Shown one piece after another: positions 1 to 12,506 of a DNA stretch of 64,000 bases. Position 1 is the stretch's first letter, and each line of letters begins with the position of its first letter. This DNA comes from Antitrichia curtipendula (lineage: Eukaryota; Streptophyta; Bryopsida; Hypnales; Leucodontaceae), in NCBI GenBank assembly GCA_951230915.1, contig OX579633.1, positions 27,252,574-27,316,573 of the forward strand, in the 5' to 3' direction. The notes under the pieces were generated by a model. That model did no database searches and was not told the origin of the DNA. It saw only the letters and a program-made list of their open reading frames with translations. A program made the translations under genes and the position numbers.

Positions 1-740
1 ATGTCGGAAATTTGGCATTTAGTCAGCATCCGGAACTCTTGCCTTCAAGTTCGCACCATTTGTATGCATCCGAATTAAAGTGCGTAACTGGAATTTCTGT
101 GCTGAAGGACTTCACTCAAAGCTCGTGGCACAAGTCAGATTCACCACCAGAATCCTGTCAGCACCATGGAGGAGCTGTAATCTGGGCTCCTCATTTTCGT
201 CAAGACCTTCATTGTCATCCTTGTAAACAACAGAAAAAGTCCTGAGGCCATGATCTGAACATTTTGCAATCATATCTCCTCGCCAATTCCTGGACTCCAT
301 TGTTCATACAACATCCAATGAAGGCGGATATTCCACGACAGATTGCTCTGTCCTTCCATCGATTTCTGAAAATTTTGTCTCAAGTTTCTTACTCCAACTC
401 AGCCAATGCCCTAGTACTTATTCCCGTCAGTCTTCAATTTCTATCCCTGAAGAATCCAAAACGTCACTGAACGGACTCTCGGAATTGCGTTTCTTAAGTA
501 GCAATTTCCATTTCCAGTTTCAGTAGTCGATAGACTCCCTATTCTTTAAGAGGTACAAGATTAAAGATCTGGACCAAAGCCATATTCCGACAACATGCTG
601 AACGGCCGATTTGCCAATCATGTACTCTATCACCAGCAAGCGCACGTGCGTCACTAGCTATGCCATATTCTCCCAGAATGTCTCCTAATTTAAAGCAACC
701 GTCGAAGAGTCCCAAGAGGAATGTAGACTGCAGAAGGAGA
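1..740 (-). pseudogene. Decayed coding region, unrecognised
   Basis: Read on the minus strand, this stretch gives several protein-like segments interrupted by stops. One runs about 62 residues from position 300 down to 112 and contains FSVVYKDDNEGLDENEEP. A segment upstream of it, around 480-310, reads LSWSKKLETKFSEIDG. A third at about 720-560 reads LGEYGIASDARALAGDRVHDW and so on. The amino-acid usage looks like real protein, but the frame is broken by several stops and I cannot name the family. It could be the decayed 3' part of a host gene or a retro-element fragment running off the left edge. This is a weak call based on composition only. Confidence 0.25.
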
Positions 741-2040
741 AATCCGAAATTCGACAGTCACGTATGAATACCTGCAACCTGCAAATTCGACAGCATTATT
801 AACTTTCAGTCTCTGCATCAATAGATACTTCACACGAGACAAAAATATCGCAATATTCAAAAGAAGCAGTAACCAATGCTAGGAACGACACATACTTAAT
901 GTAATCACTATTTACACTCAGAAATGTCAGCGTCAGCCTTAAAGGTCTCAAACAAGCAGACAACGACACGAACCATTGCTTGGAGAATGAAATTAACCAT
1001 CGCCTTCATACAGAGGACCGAAGTCTTTAAAGCAGAGCGTGCCCTCGCACAATGCCACCAACTAAATGCACGCTACAAACTGGCTCGAACTCATTAATTC
1101 TGTCAGTTTCTATTCAAGCATACTTGACATGGACATTAACGTCGTTTCTCAAGACTCATACTAGCTACTATTCGTCTTCAGTTCCTTCTCTCTCCTCCGT
1201 TTGTCTATTAACGAACGACACTAAAAAGCCAGACCAAACGCCGTTCCAGCTCCGCATAAATGAACTTGCAGAGAACGAATGAAGCTAGCCAGAAGCAATG
1301 CAGACCTCTCCAACAGCCAAGGAAAAATATACAACGAGAAAGAAAGTCCCTGCGTCTCACCTCTCATAGCGCAGCGCCTGCATTGCAAGTCCTTGCCCTA
1401 CTTAACTTGTTGAGCCTTTCAAGCTAGCAGCGAGAGCCGCACCTGCTCCCGTCAACAACGCAAACGGAACACCAACTAACCACCTCCTAGGCACAGAGGC
1501 TCGAGCCTCGAGCCTCGACCTAAGCTCCCGTCTAGCTCCCGTCCTTCCTCCTCGGGCAGAGCTTTCCGGCCTAGTCCCGCCAGAGTCAGCTCCTAGACTA
1601 AACTACAGCATGAAAGACTGCAATGCCGCAAAATTAGAACCTGGAAGCGATCGCAATGTTCTCCTCCGACCTTCCCCTTCTCGAGCTCTCGTCTTCCATC
1701 TCCTGCTGGTGCGCTAGCTGTGCAAGAAATGGCGGACAAAGGTCGGGGAGCCAGCTAGCTATGGCGGGCAGAGGTCGGAGGAGAGCCTTGAGGCGACGAC
1801 AACGACGAGAGACGAAACGGAAGCCCAAAGATGGCTTTCTTTCGGGACCTGTCTGCGCTGCTCCGCCTGGCTGTGGCAGCAGACGCTGTGGGGTCTCCAT
1901 CAATGGCGCGCCATTCTCTCGCGGGTCCACGGGCCGGGAAGGGTTGGGTCACCCGTCCGCGGTAACCGGGCTCGCCTGCTCCGGTTGTGGAAATAGGGGC
2001 ACGGTAACACCTACCTCATTCATTTGAAATCAAAGGTTTT
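741..2040. other. Intergenic; GC-rich stretch at 1300-2030
   Basis: No convincing gene was seen. From about 1300 to 2030 the sequence is clearly more GC- and CpG-rich than its surroundings, with a short tandem ctcgagc-type repeat near 1500. Both strands carry open frames of about 100 codons here, which is expected of GC-rich DNA and shows no family signature. It could be a promoter/5' region or an old insertion. Confidence 0.3.
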
Positions 2041-3320
2041 ATCTGTCTCCGTGAGTTATTATAAATGTTTATGGCATTGGGAGTAAGGGCCTGAGGTAGG
2101 ACTGTAGGAGGTCCTAAAACTGACCAGGCTTTAAAAGCGTCTTCTAACACAGAGGTACATTTTGATTCTTTAAATGCATCTCTAATGTGCGTGTAATGTA
2201 CATTTCAGGACATGGATGATTTTAATGACCATTGTGTTTCAACTTCAAAAATTTGTAACTAATTTCAAGGAGGTTCAAAAAATATGAATTGGATTGGATG
2301 CCAATTCCATTTTTCTTTCTATGAATATTTATTTAAAAATAATTTAAAGAGTTTAGTTTCTTCCAAAATGTAATCAGCTACTAAAGACATGCTTTCTTGA
2401 CCTCCTACATTATATTAGCCAATTTCTTTAGTTTTTGAGTTGGGAGGGGAGTTGGAAGGGGAGAGCCTTACACCTTGGAATTGCATGCAAGTAAAGGGAA
2501 AATGAATGTGAATGTTCATCTATAATATTATCTATTACTAACCCGGGTACTTCACTAATGGTTAATTTGAAAACAATGTGAGACCTACTATAGTGTACAT
2601 TTAAAATGTTGGAGCTAATAATTTAAAAAATATTTGAGTTACTATAGCATCATTTTTTTTAAGTATATTGTATTACAACTACTATACTATATATATAATG
2701 ATCCATAGTGCATAATTGGTAAATCTATCCAAATGATAGTCTAATAAAAAAGGTAACAACTTGCATGAAGAACTTCCATTTTCCATTTGCAAATTGACAA
2801 ATTCATGACAACATCTCCTTTGGGATTGTTATTTGTTTGTTTGGTCCAATTTAGATATGTGGCAAGCAGTTTTCAAAAACATGTTGTACAAGTCAAGCTT
2901 AGCCAATACAATACCACTTGTGGGATTTTCAATTTTCATGGGGTTTTCTCCTATTATACGTGTATGATGCATTTGTGTGAATTGTTTGATATATGATGTC
3001 TATATGTATTTTGTTTGTGTAGGTTGTATTTTACTTAGAGTAATCAATCCTAAAATTGCTTATTCATTTGTGAATTAATATAGAGACATGTTTAAATGCC
3101 TCAAATTTTAGTTTTAACTACTATAGGATGTAGGAAATGGACAAAAAGTAGAAATAGAAAAAAAAATAGGGGCGTATATGTTGTGAAATAATAGGTAAAT
3201 AGCCCTACGAGCTCCCAATTTGTCACTTGGGACTCGTAGAATTATTTTTTTGGAAATTTGCAATTTAAAGTTAAGAAAAATATACAAAAAGCCATAAAAA
3301 GAATGTAGAACCAAAATAGG
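2041..3320. other. AT-rich intergenic DNA
   Basis: Low-complexity AT-rich sequence with no open frame of interest, no terminal repeats that I can pair, and no RNA gene. Confidence 0.5.
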
Positions 3321-4476
3321 GTTGTAACATACCCATTATAGTATTTGGTCTAGATTTGTGTTTAGACTTAGAATCCCACTAAACCAAGTCCAAAAATAGG
3401 TAGAAAGAACGAAACGGGTGGATTTGTAGGATTCAAGTCACATAGGCCCAAAAGGGCTAAATCCCACCATGAATGTGGCAATTCATGGCTAAGTCGGTCC
3501 GAGGGATCCACAACGAGGCCACTAGGTCAGGTCCTAGAGTTAGGTTTAGAAATACACTAAAACCACGATTGTTAGTATGCAGGAGCCACTAACGCAAGAC
3601 CGGGCCCGTGGAGGAATCCACAGCCCAAGGATGGTGTCCTAGGGTAAATCCCATGCCAGGAGTCCAACGACGAAATCGATTCGCCAAGATTCCTCTATCT
3701 GCAAAAGATTCTCGCACCATCGATAAACTCAAGGAGATGACCAATTCATCTCCACTGACCAATTGTGCCAGGTACGGAAACGCACCTGCACATCTTTCAT
3801 GTGACCCCATGAGAGGTCTTGTGGAAAATCCCGTCATCTTCCGACTTGCAGAAGAACCTTTTGCGGGTGGTCAACCCTGGTAACTTCCAACGGGAATTTC
3901 ATGGAAATTATCCAAGTTGCCAGAAAATCTCACTAAAAATTAGACTAGCTTGTTTTATGTTAATAATGCGCTCCGTGAAGTTTCGCGACATTCCGATAGC
4001 GGCAAGTACCCGAACCGGCGAGATTCCTCGAGAATTAATCACGTGGCAGGGTCCCCGCCACGTTGACCGGCATTCCGGGACCATACGACGGCGGAACGAA
4101 GTCAACCAAGAGTCTTTTCCGACTCTCTCACACCTACCGGAGACCCTAAGCTATTTACATTTCTCAAAATAGGAGACCCCCAATATCTAGGATTTTACCA
4201 CGGTTTAGTTTTTTAAACTAAATTAGCCTACGATGGTTTTTTGTCCTCGGCATGGGGGGTAAGGGGACCTTGGACTAAACACGGCAATCTGGAGCCAATG
4301 GCGCAATCCGTTTGATGATTGGAGTAATTCTCCAAAAGTTAGGAGGTTGGTCCAGCGTAGATAAGTAAAAGTAGTTTTTTAGGGATTAGGATGAAAATCT
4401 TTGAAGATGAGGATGAAAATCCAAGTTGATAAGGTTACTTTAGAACTCTTGAGGGGAAAGTGGGGCCTTGGAAACC

Positions 4477-4484
4477 TATTTAAG
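4477..4484 (+). promoter_or_regulatory. TATA-like box in the long repeat
   Basis: TATTTAAG followed by a pyrimidine-rich stretch. It is conserved in the inverted copy near 63.70 kb ('accttaaatagg'). This is consistent with a retroelement promoter but not proven. Confidence 0.3.
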
Positions 4485-4825
4485 GTCCCCATTTTTCTCT
4501 CAAGAACACACCCAAATCTTGTTTTGGGTCCGTGGGTCCAACTTTTGTTGGGATTTTTTGGCATTTTAGCCAAGAAACCTCTACGGTGTTTTTGGAGCAC
4601 TTTTTGCTCCCCTTGTTGCTCTATTTCAAGCTTCCTTTGGAGGTCCTTTTGGGTCCTTCTACCTTACCTTGCCTTGCATCCTTGTTGTGAGTGAACGGGT
4701 CTCCCCTATACTTGTGTGACTTCTTATGCCTTGTACTAATCCTAAAGTCACCCCCCACCGTACCTTGGCGATGCCGCTTTGGGGGGCCTTTAGTGTATGA
4801 GAGTTTTCCCGTTATCATTGACCTT

Positions 4826-5230
4826 GTGTGCATGTGTGCCCCCGTATTGAGTCCTAACCAAAGTTGTCTTTTTTTTGTTGTTGGTTGTAAGTGGGCCCAC
4901 CCCTCGGGGAACAGCGAAGCTTTGAACCTGTGACCAGTCCCAGTCCTAAAGTATGTGGTAAACACGTGCATGTGTGCCCCCGTATTGAGTCCTAACCAAA
5001 GTTGTCCTTTTTGTTGTTGGTTGTAAGTGGGCCCACCCCCCGGGGAACGGCGAAGCTTTGAACCTGTGACCAGTCCTAGTCCTAAAGTATGTGGTAAACA
5101 CGTGCATGTGTGCCCCGTATCGAGTCCTAACCGGAGTTGTCTTTTTTTTTGTTGTTGGTTATAAGTGGGCCCTCCCCCCGGGGAACGGCGAAGCTTTGAA
5201 CCTGTGACCAGCCTTAGTCCTAAAGTGCGT
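4826..5230 (+). repeat. Tandem repeat, ~137-bp unit, about three copies
   Basis: Three successive units share 'gtgcatgtgtgcccc', 'gagtcctaacc', 'gttgttggtt' and 'ggggaacggcgaagctttga', starting near 4826, 4965 and 5101. The repetitive open frame on the minus strand across it reflects the repeat and is not a gene. Confidence 0.7.
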
Positions 5231-6529
5231 GTTAAAAACAAGCCTTAGACGGCGGAGCTTTGAACACAAGGGTATCATAAGTCCTAAAGTTGGTGTTAAA
5301 ACCAATTCTACGGCGAAGTTTTGAACCCTTATGTACTCTCGTTCCAAAGTCTAGAGTCCGAGACGTTCTCGGAAAAGTCCAAGGTTTAGCGTCCAAGGTT
5401 TAGCGTCCAAGATTAAGTCTAAGTTAAGAGTCCCCCCACCCCTTGTGAGCCGACGTTCGTAAAACAAGAAACCACACCAAAAATCAGGGAAAATTAACCA
5501 AAAATCCGATTTAGATTTGCTTAGGTGGGTTCCCTTAAGGAACCCAAAAAAGTCGGGTTGAGTCCCTGGGGGATCTGGTCCAGTTGCAAGGAAGTCGGGG
5601 TGAGTCCTTGGGGAGTCGGAGTGAGTCAAGGGGTCTGGTCCAGTGTAAGGAAGTCGGGGTGAGTCCTGGGGAGTCGGGAAGGTCGCTGGGGTGGTCTGGC
5701 AGGTCGCTGGGGTGGTCCAGGGAGTCCATGGCTGGAGAGAGAGAGAGAGAGAGGAAAAAGAAAACAAAGAGAAAGGTTGGGATTAGTGGGAGAAAGGTTG
5801 GGATTAGTGGGGGTTAGGAGAAGACTAACGGGGTTGAAATCAAGGGAAAGAAAACAACCACAAAAGGGAGGAGAATAGGGGAAGTAGAAAGAAGGAATAA
5901 GTCGCACCTCCATACATGCATCAAACAACTCTCAACTCTCCCCAAAATCACAACTATACGCAATGGAGGGAGGTTAGTGAGTCATAGAATTAAATAGGAG
6001 AAGGGGGAGAGAGACGATAAATAGTGCCCTAGGCTTAGCTAAATAGGTGTTAGAAAGGAAATTTCGAGGATTCATAGTGACCATTAGGAAGTAGGATTAG
6101 GATGACACGAAGACAAGGTTGTGTAAGAGGTTAGGAGGGACATTAAAACTTCTTGGGGTTTGAATCTATAGTTGTAAGACACCCCATCAAAGCTTAGGTA
6201 GAATAGTGTTAATGTAGAAAGAGAGGAAGGGAAAGAAAAGAAGAGAGAAGGGGAAAGAAAAGAAGAGAGAAGGAAGGAGGAGGGAAAGAAAGAGGTTAGA
6301 TTGCACGGGTCCTAGTTTTTGAAACATAAGTGGTGAAATTGGGAAAAAGGTCCCACCACCCAAGGGCCACCATGGAGTATGGGAATGTACGCACGAATGC
6401 GGACGAGCGTATTTCCGACACCGGAAGTGACGAGGTGAGTTCTTGAATCCATACTCGGTGTTGTGTTTTTTCCTCTTTAGCATTGATCTCCTTAATTAGC
6501 CCTTTCCACGTGAAAAGTACACCGTGACA

Positions 6530-7010
6530 AGAAAAGATAAAAATTAGAAATAGAAGATAGAATTTAGAGTTACAATTAGGAGTCAAAATTTAGAGTTAAA
6601 AATTTAGAGTAAAAATTAGGAATAAAAATTTAGAGTTAAAAATTAGGAGTAAAGATTTCGAGTTAAAATTAGGAGTCAAAATTTAGAGTTAAAAATTTAG
6701 AGTAAAAATTAGGAATAAAAATTTAGAGTTAAAAATTAGGAGTAAAGATTTCGAGTTAAAATTAGGAGTCAAAATTTAGAGTTAAAAATTAGGAGTAAAG
6801 ATTTCGAGTTAAAATTAGGAATAAAAATTTAGAGTTAAAAAATTAGGAGTAAAAATTTCGGGTTAAAATTAGGAGTAAACAATTAGGAGTAAACATTTAG
6901 AGTTAAATCGAGGAGTAAAAATTAGAAGTTAAAATTAGGAGTAACCATTTAGAGTTAAATTTAGGAATAAAAATTTAGAGTTATATTTAGAAGTCAGGAA
7001 TTAAAGGAAA
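6530..7010 (+). repeat. AT-rich minisatellite inside the long repeat
   Basis: Interleaved short units of the form 'aaaatttagagttaaa', 'aattaggagtaaa' and 'gatttcgagttaaa' repeat across ~480 bp. The inverted copy at 60.09-60.65 kb carries the complementary units in a more decayed state. Confidence 0.75.
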
Positions 7011-7290
7011 AAAACTTAAGCTTAGGGTTAGCCGTAAGGTTGAAACTTCCAGGAGTAGTGTCAACCCTCCAAAAATTAGTATTCAACACTTATGGAAGGA
7101 ACATAAGGTTCCCCGCTCACATAGTTAAGGACGTTAGAAATGACGCCAACTACCCAGCCAACCCTATACATAGGATAGGCAGTTAAAGAGGTAGGAATTA
7201 CCATTCACCTTTGCTCATCACAGTCAGCTTGCGAGTTATACATGCAATTCTAGTAGTATTCGCTGCCATCCACGACACTCAGAAAACATT

Positions 7291-9545
7291 AGCACAAAAG
7301 ATCCATTGCTTGGAAGGCACAGTGGACCGCGCTCACAACACCCCCTTATATTTAAAAAGGTGGATAAAGGCATAGAACCTGGTCGGTGTTCGCCCGATTA
7401 CCAAGGGTGGGTAATCTTGCGCCCACAAGCCCCCCAAATAAAAAAATTTGACACTCATATATATGGATTACAAAGTATAGTGAAATACCCGGGATTACTA
7501 ATAACTTCCATTCAACTCTAATTTCTTTATAGAATGATTTGTCAATTTGATCCGATTTTCACTTAATTTTCTTTGGATTAACCCTTGAAACTATTTGGGC
7601 ATTTTTGAGCAAAATTGCCACCAAACAATACATATTAAAAATAAGGTAGACTAGTCAACTTTGTGATCTTTTTTGCAACCTTTAACCGGAAAATCTTATA
7701 CCTAACTTGAATATCTACTTTTTTACTAAATTTCAAGCTCTAATACTTTAGCATCTGCAATATCACAATAGTCAGAATAGTTCAATAAGCTTTTTCCAAT
7801 TGTTCCAAAAAAGATAGAGTTTCAATGATTGTCTTTTGCTATTTAACCTCTAAGTGCTCCAACATTAGGATCTTGTTCCTCAAAATTGGAAAAAAGGTTC
7901 CAGCTGCCAGATGGGCTTATAGTATATAAATAATTGTACGCAAGAAAAGCAGAGTGGGATACTAAGTAAAATTGAACGCGAGCACATGTTGGGGAGGTAG
8001 TCATATGTTGCTTTCTACAAACCAGACCACAAATGCAACGTTCTAGGGTTTGATGCTCAGCCACTGAACAACTGGGACTATTGGGGAGGGGTGGTGGCAT
8101 ACTATTGGGGCGTTTTGGTACAAGATGGGGTATGAGACCCTTGTTCATTTTTCCTCTCTTGCACATGACATTTGGTAGTGATTTGGGAGTGTGAGGACAA
8201 GGGTGGAGGTTTAGGATATGAGTTTGATTGACAGATGTTTGCATACCTCCCCTTCATTGACATATATTTGCAACAATTTGTTTGGCTAGAGATTGAAGTT
8301 GCTTTGTGCAAAAGGTTGGGTAGACATTGATGAAGTGCCGAAGAGTGCACTAAATTATGATGGTGTGATTTGCAGATGCAAAATGGTGAATGTTGCCAAG
8401 ACATGGTGGATGTTTAATGATGGGTCGTGCTTAATGGATGCAAATTGGTCACCCTTCATATTTCTTTTTGGTGCTTTGGGGTTCAATGCTCAATGGCGAC
8501 AAATGGATTTTCTTAGCTTTTTTGGGGGGGGGGGGGTAGGGGGTGGGATAGGCTATAAATTGTCTAAGAATTTTGTACTTTTGAATTTGGGCTCATTCCT
8601 AATTTGAATTGATCCATTTTGAATGGAAAGTTTCCATTTCTCACATCAACATGAGTAAATGGTTTCATTTTTCGACGTGATTGGTACTTGTTATGTTTGG
8701 TGTGGGAGAGATGTTGTATTTTTATGTAGTTGGGGAATTGGGGTTGTACAATTGTTCTTATGTGCCTGAGTCGCCATAATGTTGTGAAGGCAAATGCTAG
8801 GGAGAACAATTGTTTTATGGAGTTTATCACTATTGCATTTTGTTGTTGTTGTTGAATGGGAGATTATTGGTCTTAGAATAGTTCATTTATTGTTTTTCTA
8901 AGCTCAATTGGGCTCGTACTATACAAACAACACTTGCATCTAGATTATTCTATTTTCTATTCTCACAGTACTGTGCTAAAAGTCTCAGGAGTGTACATGA
9001 TTTTTTTGTTTTAGAATCCTCGTGTTGCATAACCAACAACATTTGACAGCGAGTAAATTGGTTTGACTTGTTTTTCCTTAAATTCGTGACGTTGTCAAGC
9101 CTACTCTGGGAAGCGGCTTTAGTCGACCTTGACAAGTGAGCCGGGGACACAAGTGATTGCAAGTAGCACTCCCCGTGCTAGTGTGTGCCAGGTACAGTAC
9201 AATGTGTCAATAACTGCCATATGCTACTCCTAGTCCACATTTCCTTGGAGGATATTAGGCACACACATTCAAAGCCTAATTTGTCAATCATTTTGGAGCC
9301 AGAAAGCACTATAAATCTGTAGGGCATAAGATACCTTGAAACTGCAACTAATTCCAAATTTGGACTTTGATAAATACTTATACCTTTGTCAGCGATCGTG
9401 GAAAGTACCCCCCCCCCCCTTTTTGGCTAAATAGCCAAATTCAACGCATGTTTGATTGTTATAAATTTTGGAAATGTACGGTGAAAACATTTGTGATTAG
9501 TCTCCATCCTCGTCTCCATCTAATGTGTACATTTTCTTCTACTGA
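7291..9545. other. Intergenic, no supported gene
   Basis: Open frames of 60-130 codons occur on both strands but none shows a family motif or coherent exon structure. Homopolymer runs of about a dozen G (8525-8536) and about ten C (9410-9419) lie here and are possible assembly trouble spots. Confidence 0.4.
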
Positions 9546-9553
9546 TTCCTACA

Positions 9554-10115
9554 CTCGGGGGGTCCACTTGTGCTACTACAACAAATCACGTGCGAACAAG
9601 TGGTTTCTAATAAACAATAATTTCAACCTAAAATTTTGAGCATTGTTTAATAATGACTATAGGTTTCTATTGCCGAAATTTCCAACCCAAATAAAATGTG
9701 AAATGATTTGTAGAAGAAGTTGAAAATGAGCTAAAATGACATGTTTTTCAACTCAAATAATTACAGAGAATACATTTAGATGACCATTAAATCAGTATTC
9801 AACTCAAAATGAGCTTTCAACAAAGAGTTATTTTTAGGAGTTTTTTGTTCATTTTTTAGACAATTTTTTCTTATATAATATAGGGGTGTGAAAGTTATTT
9901 TTCAGTTCTACAATGTATCTTTTTACTTCAAAATTTGTAACTAATTATTATTAACAAATAAAAATATCAATAATTCAAAATATAAACTTTCAAAGTAGGA
10001 AAACATATTCATATTTTTTATTTTTTGTTTTATTTAAAATTCAAAAAGTAAATAGGGGGTCCAAAGTTTTGTTCGTACATAGTTTCTAATGGACACTCTA
10101 AGTGAACTCCCCGTG
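9554..10115. mobile_element. hAT-like non-autonomous element, copy 1
   Basis: A 562-bp element with imperfect terminal inverted repeats: left end CTCGGGGGGTCCACTT, and right end CACGGGGAGTTCACTT when read inward. It is flanked by a perfect 8-bp duplication TTCCTACA at 9546-9553 and 10116-10123. The interior matches 60,999-61,561 along almost its full length, for example 'cacgtgcgaacaagtggttt' and 'gggtgtgaaagttatttttc'. An 8-bp duplication is typical of hAT (and P) elements; there is no coding capacity, so it must move in trans. Confidence 0.85.
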
Positions 10116-10123
10116 TTCCTACA

Positions 10124-11165
10124 ATCAAGTTTTTTGGATCTCAATTGCGAGTCTCTGGGGTCTATTTAATTGGAATGACCCGATTATAGTTTATAATGAC
10201 CCGACTGTGTTTACCCTTTACAAGCTAGGCACTTAGTGGTTAAAGAATTTGATATTAAATTCAAAAAAATGAATTGGAAATTGGAAATAAAAATTCAAGA
10301 AAAAAAATTGCATTTCTTTTTTTATATAATCATTACATAAAATGATGTACTAGATAACAGAAAGAACTAAATTGCTAATAAACCTAACATGGAATTGAAA
10401 AAAATGAGTTGTTAATAAACATGTTGTAGAAAATCATCCAAAACCTACGCACATCTTAGTTTTCAAAAATTGTGAAAATTGAGTTGACCAAGCTCGAGAG
10501 GCATGGTTAAAAGTCAAATTTGAATTTTATATAGTTCTTAATTATAAATGTCTTTTATCTTGACTAAAAAAATGTTGTTCCATTAGAGTTATTCGTAAAG
10601 TACCCAAAACCGGGGTTTAAACCCTACAATTTTGTGAAAAAGCAGGTTCCGGGCAAAAAATCGCCCGCACCTAATATACCCAACACAAAAGTGGGTATCA
10701 AACTTTTTTTTGCATCCAAATCAACTAAAAAGAAGTTTCATCTGGACTTTACCTGCGGGGTCGTGGTCACAAGCGTCGAAAGGGTGGAGTAGGTGGTCTC
10801 TCACTTGTGGGCGTGCGCAACTTAGGCGAAGGATTTCTAGGCGCATCGGGAGGGCGGAGCAGGTAGTCTCTCACTCACAAGCACGTGGCTTAGGTGAAGG
10901 GTTTCCATTGGGTGCACGACGTTGGGGGTGCGAGCACGACAACAACTGCCTCACCAGGTTTGCAAAGGTGCATCATATACTTCAATCCCTTCCGCTTTGA
11001 TTTCCATTCAATTCCGTTTACAATGCATCTTACTGGATATTTCTGCAATTAGTGACCTGGGTGAATTGCCCTCTTTGTGAGCGATGCCACGTGATGATTT
11101 CCGTCAATTCCTATTGTGTGAAGAAGTCGCAAAGTCACTTAGGGTTTTTGATTTAGTCCCGTAAG
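10124..11165. other. Intergenic, AT-rich then mixed
   Basis: No supported gene. From ~10.7 kb the composition becomes more gene-like, leading into the Harbinger-type ORF1 remains. Confidence 0.4.
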
Positions 11166-12063
11166 GTGTGGAGAGTGAGTGACACAACCACATTTCAATA
11201 TTTTTGTTGCAGATTTCCCATAGCCGACGAACCAGATGATTGCAATGTGTTGGACTCCCAGTGCCTTTCTCAACGATTGGCAGAATTGCCACGTTGGGAG
11301 AAGACCCATCGCCCTATTGTTGATTCCGTTGTCCTCTCTACTCTAGTTGCAACCTACATGATCCACTTTGCGGCCTACAGTAGGGGCAAGGCGAGTGTCA
11401 TACATTTGATGCTAGGGAAGGTGTGGAAATTGGTTTAGGGCCAATTCTTTTGTGAGCACCCTGGCAGCAAGTTCGCAGAGGAGACTTTGAAAGACAAGCT
11501 TCGGGAGACCCTCAAGGAGCTGAAGACAGGCACGTCAAATGAAGAAGGATTGGATAAGGACTGTCCTGCACGCCGACGACGTTCTCACCTGCTTGAGAAA
11601 CACAGATTTCCATGCAACACACAATATTTTGAGGCTTCGCCAAAACATGCTAGAGCAAGCATCGTCAGGTGGTGGGAACTCGCCTACAACATTTTCGCAG
11701 CCCTCATCACCTGGAATGGCGCCGAGTCAAGTACATGATGCAAATCTAGGGTCGCAAGCATCCACCCATGGAGTAGGTACCCATTCATCAAGCCCCTTGT
11801 CAAATCAAAAGCTACCATCAAAAGTTGAGCTCCTAGCAACTCAATTTAAGAGTATGAAATCCATTGCACGCAGTATGGAAGCCAGAATAGAAGGGAAAGA
11901 GGCTCTTCTCTCTTTGAAGATGGACATCAAGATGGAGAAAAAGAAAGCTGCTAAAATTGCAAACCTAGAGCGTGCAAAGGATTTGGGCGCCATCACTAAT
12001 GTCAAATTCAAGTCCAAGGTTAGGGCCATTCATGGTCTACACTTCGAGGCACCCCTAGAATGA
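11166..12063 (+). pseudogene. Harbinger-type ORF1-like DNA-binding/coiled-coil protein, degraded
   Basis: Two overlapping frames give a broken protein. The upstream frame (11166 to about 11540, stop at 11436-11438) includes AELPRWEKTHRPIVDSVVLS and FCEHPGSKFAEETLKDKL. The downstream frame (11539-12063) has a Ser/Pro-rich linker followed by a basic helical, coiled-coil-like C-terminus (about residues 95-165, rich in K, E and A). Layout and position, about 1.3 kb from a PIF/Harbinger transposase remnant, suggest the Myb/SANT-like ORF1 partner that helps target Harbinger transposase. No clean trihelix signature is visible, so the family is inferred mainly from context. At least one stop and one frameshift imply a dead copy. 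Confidence 0.4.
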
Positions 12064-12506
12064 TATTCAATTTGGTACATCTCGACTTCCAATCTAGTTT
12101 GCTTCCTTGGTAGGCGTTATTTTGGAGTCTGCTACTTGATTCCAACTTGTACTATCCGTTGTTGTAATGTAAGCTCATGTTTCAGGACTCATGTTCTAAT
12201 GTAAGCTCATGTTCCAAGACTCTTGAATCTCAGTCACTTTCCTTAAGGCAGGAAGAGTTCATCACTGACCAGCGAGGTACTTTCCTATGCGATGCCTTCT
12301 TTTAAATATAAGTTGATAGAGATTTCAAGAGTGTAAGAGGGGAGGGACGTCGACAAATTTTTTATTGATTTTGTGCGAACTCGTTCAGACTCACAGAGTG
12401 CTTTTACGCTCTGACTGTGCCCTTGCTTGGATGTGTACATGACTTGCGGAAGTTCTTCGAGGTAAGCAATGGACCAATTTTGGGCGTTGTAGTCATTGGG
12501 AGTTGA

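Larger units (their letters stand above)
3325..7290 (+). repeat. Long interspersed repeat, copy A
   Basis: This ~4-kb block matches the reverse complement of 59.83-64.0 kb over at least 4.18-7.29 kb. Matching landmarks include the 'ctaggattttac' start near 4186 (end of window in copy B), the promoter-like 'cctatttaaggtcccc' at 4475, the 'ggccttt' block near 4790, the minisatellite at 6.5-7.0 kb and 'ccaactacccag' near 7148. It has no open protein frame. The TG-initial sequence near 3325 and the TATA-like box would suit a long LTR or a non-coding retroelement segment, but no paired LTR or primer-binding site was found. Class is therefore unassigned. Confidence 0.6.

Noticed and set aside
1634..2027. 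Overlapping open frames of 98-123 codons on both strands
   Set aside because: GC-rich DNA has few stops by chance. No motif, start context or splice structure supports a gene.
4621..5241. A 206-codon minus-strand protein with internal repeats
   Set aside because: It is the translation of the ~137-bp DNA tandem repeat. The frame is not kept in the inverted copy near 63 kb.
5351..5928. Pro/Ser/Thr-rich minus-strand frames of 64-138 codons
   Set aside because: They come from short tandem repeats (ggtcgctggggtggtc and gagaga tracts) and resemble no protein family.
7843..8830. Minus-strand frames of 88-133 codons
   Set aside because: No coherent family signature, frames overlap each other and the opposite strand, and there are no splice links.
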